Program-made: the position numbers and the translations under genes
Assembly: GCF_003710085.1 (NCBI RefSeq)
Contig: NZ_CP033324.1
Coordinates: forward strand, 620,001-684,000
DNA: 64,000 nt
Reading direction: 5' to 3'
From: Nocardioides pantholopis
Lineage (GTDB): Bacteria > Actinomycetota > Actinomycetes > Propionibacteriales > Nocardioidaceae
Part shown: positions 58,828-64,000 of the stretch, in pieces
Numbering within the stretch: position 1 is the stretch's first letter
How the letters are laid out: every line of letters starts with the position of its first letter
Notes under the pieces: model-generated
What the model was told of the DNA's origin: nothing
Databases searched by the model: none
The model's input: the letters and a program-made list of their open reading frames with translations, nothing else

Positions 58828-60312
58828 GTGGACTCCCTCGACCTGCTGCTCAACGGGTTCGGCGACGCGCTCACCCCGACCAACCTGCTGCTCGCGTTCC
58901 TCGGCGTCACCCTCGGCACCGCCGTCGGCGTGCTGCCCGGCATCGGGCCGGCCCTGACCGTCGCGCTGCTGCTGCCGATCACCTACCGGCTCGATCCCAC
59001 CGGCGCCCTGATCCTGTTCGCCGGCGTCTACTACGGCGGCATGTACGGCGGCTCGACGACCGCGATCCTGCTCAACACCCCCGGCGAGTCGGCGTCGATG
59101 GTGGCGGCGCTGGAGGGCAACAAGATGGCCCGCGCCGGGCGGGCCGCCCCGGCGCTGGCGACCGCCGCCATCGGCTCCTTCGTCGCCGGCACGATCGCGA
59201 CAGTGCTGCTGACGTTCGTGGCGCAGCCGTTCGCCGACGTGGCTGTGAAATTCACCCCCGCCGACTACGTCGCGCTGATGGCGATCGCCTTCGTCACCGT
59301 CGCCACGCTGCTCGGGGCGAGCCCGCTCAAGGGCATCGCCTCGCTGCTGATCGGCCTCACCATCGGGCTGATCGGCATCGAGTCCCAGAGCGGCCAGGCC
59401 CGGCTCACCTTCGGGGTGGACACGCTCCTGGACGGGGTGGACGTGGTGATCGTCGTCGTGGCGCTCTTCGCGATCGGCGAGGTCTTCGCGCACGCGCTCA
59501 AGGGCGGCGGGGGCGGCACTGTCACGCCGCTGCACGGCCGGGCCGTGATGTCGCGCCAGGACTGGCGCCGCTCCTGGCCCGCCTGGCTGCGCGGCACGGC
59601 GTACGGCTTCCCGATCGGCGCCCTGCCCGCCGGCGGCGCGGAGATCCCGACGTTCCTCTCCTACGCGACCGAGAAGCGGCTCTCCAAGCACCCCGAGGAG
59701 TTCGGCCACGGCGCGATCGAGGGCGTCGCCGGCCCGGAGGCTGCCAACAACGCCGCGGCGGCCGGCGTCCTGGTGCCGCTGCTGACCATCGGCCTGCCGA
59801 CCTCGGCGACGGCGGCGGTGATCCTCACCGCGTTCCAGTCCTACGGGCTCCAGCCCGGCCCGCAGCTGTTCACCGAGTCCGGGCCGCTGGTCTACGCGCT
59901 GATCGCCTCGCTCTACATCGGCAACGTGATGCTGCTGGTGCTCAACCTGCCGCTGGCGAAGGTCTGGGCGCGGCTGCTGCAGATCCCGGCGTACGCGATC
60001 TACGCGGGGATCATGGTCTTCGCGACGCTCGGCACCTTCGCCTCCGGCGGCGGGCTGCCCGACCTGCTGCTGCTCTACGTCATCGGGCTGCTCGGCGTGC
60101 TGATGACGATGGCCGACGTCCCGGTCGCCCCGGCGATCGTCGGGCTGATCCTCGGGCCGCTCTTCGAGACCCAGCTGCGCCGGGCGCTGCTGATCTCGGA
60201 GGGCGACCTCTCGGCGCTCGTGGACACCCGGCTCTCGGTGTTCCTGTGGTGCGTGGCGGCGCTCGCGCTGGTCGGGCCGTTCGTGTACGGCCGGCTGCGG
60301 CGGCGCCGGTAG
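58828..60312 (+). CDS. tctA: Tripartite tricarboxylate transporter large permease (TctA family)
   Basis: GTG 58828 gives 494 residues with about 11-12 helices. Landmarks of TctA are [63 protein letters not shown] and [16 protein letters not shown]. It forms the cation-coupled carboxylate channel with TctB. The operon has no adjacent two-component regulator such as TctDE. Confidence 0.95.
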   Translation: MDSLDLLLNGFGDALTPTNLLLAFLGVTLGTAVGVLPGIGPALTVALLLPITYRLDPTGALILFAGVYYGGMYGGSTTAILLNTPGESASMVAALEGNKMARAGRAAPALATAAIGSFVAGTIATVLLTFVAQPFADVAVKFTPADYVALMAIAFVTVATLLGASPLKGIASLLIGLTIGLIGIESQSGQARLTFGVDTLLDGVDVVIVVVALFAIGEVFAHALKGGGGGTVTPLHGRAVMSRQDWRRSWPAWLRGTAYGFPIGALPAGGAEIPTFLSYATEKRLSKHPEEFGHGAIEGVAGPEAANNAAAAGVLVPLLTIGLPTSATAAVILTAFQSYGLQPGPQLFTESGPLVYALIASLYIGNVMLLVLNLPLAKVWARLLQIPAYAIYAGIMVFATLGTFASGGGLPDLLLLYVIGLLGVLMTMADVPVAPAIVGLILGPLFETQLRRALLISEGDLSALVDTRLSVFLWCVAALALVGPFVYGRLRRRR

Positions 60313-60411
60313 GCCCGGCCGGGACGGCCCCGCTCCCGGGCGCTGCCCGGTCGCCGCGCCGCGGCGTACGCTCGACAGGGTGGCTTGCGCCTCAGCCTCT
60401 CGGAGGTCGTC

Positions 60412-61224
60412 ATGGACGTCGTGCTCTACGTCGTGGGTTCCCTGGTCGCGCTCGGCGGGCTGGCGGGCGCCTCGAGCCTGCGGGTGGTCAAGCAGGTCGA
60501 GCGTGGCGTGGTCTTCCGGCTGGGCCGCGCCCAGCCGGACCTGCGGCCGCCCGGCGTGACCCGGCTGGTGCCAGTCGTCGACCGGATGACCCGGGTGAAC
60601 ATCCAGGTGGCGACGATGCCGGTCCCCGCCCAGGACGGGATCACCCGCGACAACGTCACGGTCCGGGTGGACGCGGTCGTCTACTTCCGGGTGATCGACC
60701 CGCTGCGGGCGATCGTCGAAGTGCAGGACTACGGGTTCGCGATCTCGCAGGTCGCCCAGACCTCGCTGCGCTCGATCATCGGCAAGAGCGACCTCGACGA
60801 CCTGCTCTCGAACCGGGACCGGCTCAACCAGGGACTCGAGGTGATGCTCGACAGCCCAGCGGCGGGCTGGGGCATCGAGATCGACCGGGTCGAGATCAAG
60901 GACGTTGCGCTGCCGGAGTCGATGAAGCGCTCGATGTCACGCCAGGCCGAGGCCGAGCGTGAGCGCCGCTCCCGGGTGATCACCGCCGAGGGCGAGCTCC
61001 AGGCCTCGCAGCGGCTCGCCGACGCGGCCACCGCGATGGCCGACACCCCGGCGGCCCTGCAGCTGCGGCTGCTCCAGACGATGGTCGAGGTCGCGGCGGA
61101 GAAGAACTCGACACTGGTGCTGCCGTTCCCGGTCGAGATGCTGCGCTACTTCGAGGCGATGGCGGGGGAGCGGCCCGCCCGCGAGGCCCCGCCCGACGGC
61201 GCCGCCCGGGACCGCGACGCGTGA
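60412..61224 (+). CDS. SPFH/Band 7-domain membrane protein (slipin/stomatin-like)
   Basis: ATG 60412 follows CGGAGG and gives 270 residues. One N-terminal helix precedes the SPFH domain: VKQVERGVVFRLGR, PGVTRLVPVVDRM, MPVPAQDGITRDNVTVRVDAVVYFRV and AQTSLRSIIGKSDLDDLLSNRD in family order. A helical Glu/Arg-rich segment (QAEAERERRSRVITAEGE) and TLVLPFPVEML follow. It organises membrane microdomains; the paired NfeD protease-like gene often found beside slipins is absent here. Confidence 0.92.
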   Translation: MDVVLYVVGSLVALGGLAGASSLRVVKQVERGVVFRLGRAQPDLRPPGVTRLVPVVDRMTRVNIQVATMPVPAQDGITRDNVTVRVDAVVYFRVIDPLRAIVEVQDYGFAISQVAQTSLRSIIGKSDLDDLLSNRDRLNQGLEVMLDSPAAGWGIEIDRVEIKDVALPESMKRSMSRQAEAERERRSRVITAEGELQASQRLADAATAMADTPAALQLRLLQTMVEVAAEKNSTLVLPFPVEMLRYFEAMAGERPAREAPPDGAARDRDA

Positions 61225-61279
61225 GAGCTGTCGGTGGCGCCGCGTAGGACAGGGGGAACCGACGACGAGGGGGACCCCG

Positions 61280-61666
61280 ATGACCGACACCACGATCGCC
61301 GCCGAGGCCGAGGGGCTGGTCCAGGCGCTCGCCGAGGAGCTGACCACCCCGCGGCCCGGCGAGTGCCTGGCCTGCTTCGTGCTGCGGATGCTCGACGACT
61401 TCGGCTGCGACGAGACCCCCCGGTTCGCGCTCCGCTTCCGCGACCTGCGCGCGCCCCGGGCGACGGCGCTGCGCGAGCGGCTGGGCTCGATGGGGGCGTT
61501 CTGCGACTGCGAGATCTTCCTCAACGGGCTCACCGCGTCCGCGCGCCGGCGCCGCTACGACGCGGACGGCGAGGAGCTGGCGCCCGAGGCGCCGCGCTGC
61601 GCGGGCGTCCGGCGCGGCTCCACCCAGGCCTGCGAGGAGTGGGACCGACGGCCGTGGTGGTCCTGA
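61280..61666 (+). CDS. DUF2695 protein
   Basis: A 128-residue soluble protein with Cys-rich motifs typical of DUF2695: GECLACFVLRML, GCDETPRF and GAFCDCEIFLNG, plus two more Cys near the C-terminus. The paired Cys suggest metal binding. No function is known for the family. Confidence 0.75.
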   Translation: MTDTTIAAEAEGLVQALAEELTTPRPGECLACFVLRMLDDFGCDETPRFALRFRDLRAPRATALRERLGSMGAFCDCEIFLNGLTASARRRRYDADGEELAPEAPRCAGVRRGSTQACEEWDRRPWWS

Positions 61667-61747
61667 CCCGGACGGCCTTGCTCAAGAAATCCTCAAGGAA
61701 CCTCTATTCGGGTAGCGCGGAGACGCAGGCCACGTAGATTCGTACTT

Positions 61748-61781
61748 GACCCCGCTGGCGACCCGAGACGCCAGCGGGGTC
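61748..61781 (+). terminator. Terminator after the DUF2695 gene
   Basis: GACCCCGCTGGCG at 61748-61760 pairs perfectly with CGCCAGCGGGGTC at 61769-61781 (13-bp stem, 8-base loop). A short mixed A/T stretch follows. The preceding 80 bases of the gap hold nothing I recognise. Confidence 0.7.
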
Positions 61782-61859
61782 ACCTCCATTTCAGAGCGGT
61801 TCAGGGTGGTCCAGGCCCTTCGAGCCGGCCGTCGGGAACGCTGCGGCGCGCCCGACCGT

Positions 61860-61883
61860 TGAAGTCTTGACGTCCAGACTTCA
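61860..61883 (+). promoter_or_regulatory. Palindrome abutting the leader-ORF ribosome-binding site
   Basis: TGAAGTCT (61860-61867) pairs with AGACTTCA (61876-61883) around TGACGTCC. The right arm runs into the AGGAGA of the short leader ORF. It could be an operator or an RNA hairpin affecting initiation. Confidence 0.5.
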
Positions 61884-61889
61884 GGAGAA

Positions 61890-62006
61890 ATGTTGAGCCT
61901 CATCATCGGACTCGTGGCCTCCCGGCCGCTTCCGGGTACCAGTGACCGGCGCCGCGGCGCGGCCTGCCCCCAGCGCACCACCCTGCGCGACGTGAGGAGC
62001 ATCTGA
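61890..62006 (+). CDS. Possible 38-residue leader ORF upstream of terC
   Basis: ATG 61890 is preceded by AGGAGA (61883-61888) at a good distance. The frame encodes MLSLIIGLVASRPLPGTSDR, then an Arg-rich end (TTLRDVRSI). Its TGA at 62004-62006 overlaps the ATG of the TerC gene as TGATG. The arrangement suggests a translated leader coupled to TerC. An ORF this short may occur by chance, and the TerC gene also has its own GAGGAG. Confidence 0.4.
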   Translation: MLSLIIGLVASRPLPGTSDRRRGAACPQRTTLRDVRSI

Positions 62007-63238
62007 TGGACGTGCCCACCTGGGTCTGGGGCCTCACGGTCGTGGGCATCCTCGGTCTGCTGGCCTTCGACTTCTTCTTCCACGTCCGCAAGGCGCACGT
62101 GCCGACGCTGAAGGAGGCGAGCATCTGGTCGGCGCTCTACGTCGGCATCGCGATCCTCTTCGGAATCGGCGTGCTGGTCTTCGGCGGCGGGACGATGGGC
62201 GGTGAGTACTTCGCCGGCTACATCACCGAGAAGGCGCTCTCGGTCGACAACCTCTTCGTCTTCCTCATCATCATGGCCAGCTTCCGGGTGCCTCGCGAGG
62301 ACCAGCAGAAGGTGCTGCTCGTCGGCATCGTGATCGCGCTGATCGCCCGCTCCGGCTTCATCTTCGTCGGCGCCGCGCTGATCAACTCCTTCGCCTGGGT
62401 CTTCTACCTCTTCGGCCTGATCCTGCTGCTGACCGCCGGGAACATGCTCAAGGGCGACCACGACGAGGCCGAGGGCGCCGACAACTTCATCATCAAGATC
62501 GCCCGCCGGTTCCTGCACACCAGCGACCACTACGACGGCGACAAGCTGTTCACGATGGAGAACGGCAAGCGGGTGATGACCCCGATGCTGCTGGTGATGG
62601 TGGCGATCGGCGGCACCGACATCCTCTTCGCCCTCGACTCGATCCCGGCGATCTTCGGCCTGACGCAGAACACCTTCATCGTCTTCACCGCCACGGCCTT
62701 CAGCCTGCTCGGCCTGCGCCAGCTCTTCTTCCTCATCGACGGCCTGCTGGACCGCCTCATCTACCTCTCCTACGGGCTGGCCGCGATCCTGGCGTTCATC
62801 GGCGTGAAGCTGGTGCTGCACGCCCTGCACGAGAACAACGTGCCGTTCATCAACGACGGCGAGCACGTCACGGTCGTCGAGATCAGCACCGCACTCTCGC
62901 TCTCGGTCATCGTCGGGATCCTGGTGATCACCGTCCTGGCCTCGCTGTTCAGCAAGAAGGGCAAGGCGAGCATGGCCATCGGCAACGCCCGCCGGCACGC
63001 CACGGCGTACCTCGACGCGGAGTACACCGCCGACGCCGCGGAGCGGGAGCGGATCTTCGCCAAGCTCCTCGAGGAGCGCGACCAGATCGTGGCGCTCGGT
63101 CCGAAGTACCGCGCGATGGTGCGCGACGAGACCGAGCTGATGGAGCTGCTGGACCGGTGCCGCACCAGCCACGACGAGGCCGCCGCCGCGGGCCGCGAGC
63201 CGCAGCAGGACTCCGACAAGCTCCGCACGGGCCAGTGA
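62006..63238 (+). CDS. TerC-family integral membrane protein (Alx-like)
   Basis: ATG 62006 gives 410 residues. About nine helices include the family hallmarks FDFFFHVRKAHVP, YITEKALSVDNLFVFLII and GGTDILFALDSIPAIFGLT with membrane-buried acidic residues. The C-terminal 75 residues are a soluble helical tail. TerC/Alx proteins export manganese or act with tellurite resistance and metalation of secreted proteins. No ter gene cluster is nearby, so manganese homeostasis is the more likely role. Confidence 0.92.
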   Translation: MDVPTWVWGLTVVGILGLLAFDFFFHVRKAHVPTLKEASIWSALYVGIAILFGIGVLVFGGGTMGGEYFAGYITEKALSVDNLFVFLIIMASFRVPREDQQKVLLVGIVIALIARSGFIFVGAALINSFAWVFYLFGLILLLTAGNMLKGDHDEAEGADNFIIKIARRFLHTSDHYDGDKLFTMENGKRVMTPMLLVMVAIGGTDILFALDSIPAIFGLTQNTFIVFTATAFSLLGLRQLFFLIDGLLDRLIYLSYGLAAILAFIGVKLVLHALHENNVPFINDGEHVTVVEISTALSLSVIVGILVITVLASLFSKKGKASMAIGNARRHATAYLDAEYTADAAERERIFAKLLEERDQIVALGPKYRAMVRDETELMELLDRCRTSHDEAAAAGREPQQDSDKLRTGQ

Positions 63239-63300
63239 CAGCACGGTGACCAGCAGGACCTGAGCCGCGCGCGGTTGGGGAGCCGAGACACAGTGGGGGC

Positions 63301-63768
63301 ATGCGCTCCTACGCCGTCACCGGTCTCCTCACCGCGGCGGCGGCCGCGGTCGGCAGCGCCGGGGTGCGCACCGACACGCGGTGGTACCGCCGCCTGGACA
63401 AGCCCGCGTGGCAGCCGCCGGGCGCCGCGTTCCCGCTGGTGTGGACCCCGCTGTACGTGCTGATCGGCTGGGGCACCGGCCGCGCCCTGGACCGGGCCCG
63501 CGACACCGGCGAGGACCGGCGGGTGCTGGCGCTGACCACCGCGAACCTCGCCGCGAACGCCGGGTGGAACTGGGCGTTCTTCGCCGCCCGCTCGCCGGCC
63601 TCGGGGCTCGCGGTGATCGCGGTGCTCGACACCCTGAACGTCGCGCTGGTCCGCGAGGCCGCGCGCCAGGACCGGGCGGCCGCCGCGGCGCTGACGCCGT
63701 ACGCCGTGTGGTGCGGGTTCGCGACGGTGCTCAACGCCGCGATCTGGTGGCGCAACCGCGGGAAGTAG
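63301..63768 (+). CDS. TspO/MBR-family membrane protein
   Basis: ATG 63301 gives 155 residues with five helices, the standard size. Family motifs are RWYRRLDKPAWQPPGAAFPLVWTPLYVLIGWGTG in order (quoted by landmark only), NLAANAGWNWAFFA and the closing WCGFATVLNAAIWWRN. TspO proteins bind tetrapyrroles such as protoporphyrin IX and modulate stress or pigment metabolism. It ends 12 bases before rlmC. Confidence 0.92.
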   Translation: MRSYAVTGLLTAAAAAVGSAGVRTDTRWYRRLDKPAWQPPGAAFPLVWTPLYVLIGWGTGRALDRARDTGEDRRVLALTTANLAANAGWNWAFFAARSPASGLAVIAVLDTLNVALVREAARQDRAAAAALTPYAVWCGFATVLNAAIWWRNRGK

Positions 63769-63780
63769 CCTGCGCGCATC

Positions 63781-64000
63781 ATGCAGTGCCACCACTTCGA
63801 GGCCGGCCGGTGCCGGTCCTGCACCTGGCTCGACCAGCCGTACGTCGGACAGGTCGGCGCGAAGCAGGCGCACTGCCGCGACCTGCTCGCCCCCTGGCCG
63901 GAGGTCACCTGGCTGCCGCCGGTGACCAGCGCCGAGGTGGGGTTCCGGAACAAGGCCAAGATGGTCGTCGCCGGGTCGGTCGACGCCCCGAGCCTGGGCA
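63781..64000 (+). CDS. rlmC: 23S rRNA (uracil(747)-C5)-methyltransferase RlmC (3' partial)
   Basis: From ATG 63781 the first 73 residues are in the window; the gene continues beyond the end. The start MQCHHFEAGRCRSCTWLDQP supplies Cys3, Cys11 and Cys14, three of the four iron-sulfur ligands of RlmC, and GFRNKAKMVVAGSVDAP is its conserved next block. The enzyme methylates U747 of 23S rRNA using S-adenosylmethionine. Identification is by close resemblance to the E. coli protein's N-terminus as remembered. Confidence 0.92.
   Translation, partial: MQCHHFEAGRCRSCTWLDQPYVGQVGAKQAHCRDLLAPWPEVTWLPPVTSAEVGFRNKAKMVVAGSVDAPSLG

Noticed and set aside
61667..62005. yybP-ykoY manganese riboswitch before terC
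   Set aside because: The conserved loop sequences of that motif are not recognisable; the gap has a terminator, a palindrome and a short ORF instead.
1..64000. CRISPR array, prophage, IS element or RNA genes
   Set aside because: I saw no spaced exact repeats, transposase or phage genes, rRNA or cloverleaf-type tRNA sequences on reading the intergenic stretches.

Overview
The window is 64 kb of very GC-rich (roughly 70% or more), densely packed bacterial DNA with strong G/C preference at third codon positions, many GTG starts and 1-4 base stop/start overlaps. A LexA box of the TCGAAC-N4-GTTCGA type, a DtxR/IdeR-type iron box, a mycothiol-family enzyme, a stand-alone nrdR-nrdJ (B12-dependent ribonucleotide reductase) pair and a kdpFABCDE cluster together indicate a high-GC actinobacterium. 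A member of the Nocardioidaceae is my best guess, by overall gene style only. The window opens inside an SDR gene and closes inside rlmC. I see no rRNA, tRNA, IS element, prophage or CRISPR array.

Layout. 0-4.6 kb: housekeeping and orphan genes, ending with hflX. 4.7-13.7 kb: an esterase-like gene, then a carbohydrate module (ROK regulator, ribose-type ABC importer, Gfo/Idh/MocA dehydrogenase, two TIM-barrel isomerase/epimerases, one with a Tat signal). 13.7-16.5 kb: a DinG-type helicase convergent with lexA. 16.6-20.7 kb: a compact cassette (LysR regulator, a leaderless penicillin-recognising-fold protein, a class A penicillin-binding protein) lying between lexA and a LysM cell-division-inhibitor-like gene that carries a cluster of LexA boxes. 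21.4-26.2 kb: Mug-type glycosylase, nrdR and nrdJ, with DnaA boxes and NrdR-like boxes upstream. 26-34 kb: assorted genes including an APC permease, a DUF4396 gene behind a CsoR-like operator, and an Old Yellow Enzyme. 34-41.8 kb: kdpFABCDE. 41.9-50.3 kb: siderophore locus, with an importer reading left and a siderophore-interacting protein plus two ABC half-transporters reading right from one iron box. 50-54 kb: an alcohol dehydrogenase, a trio of small T7SS-substrate-like/membrane genes and a secreted protein. 54-57 kb: TetR regulator, AurF-like diiron oxygenase, ferredoxin-FAD reductase. 57-60 kb: a tripartite tricarboxylate transporter (TctCBA). 60-64 kb: SPFH protein, DUF2695, TerC with an upstream leader ORF, TspO, and the start of rlmC.

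How genes work together. The carbohydrate and TctCBA operons each have a TGTGA-N6-TCACA-like site, suggesting common Crp/GlxR-type control. The siderophore locus forms an uptake and processing unit under iron control. Kdp carries three in-phase direct repeats upstream, a likely KdpE site. The most unusual part is the 16.6-20.7 kb cassette. Its regulator pair resembles BlaA/BlaB of Streptomyces cacaoi, but the divergent neighbour is a penicillin-binding protein rather than a beta-lactamase, and the cassette appears to split an SOS divergon.

Functions are assigned by reading motifs. No database search was run, and start codons were chosen from ribosome-binding sites and overlaps.
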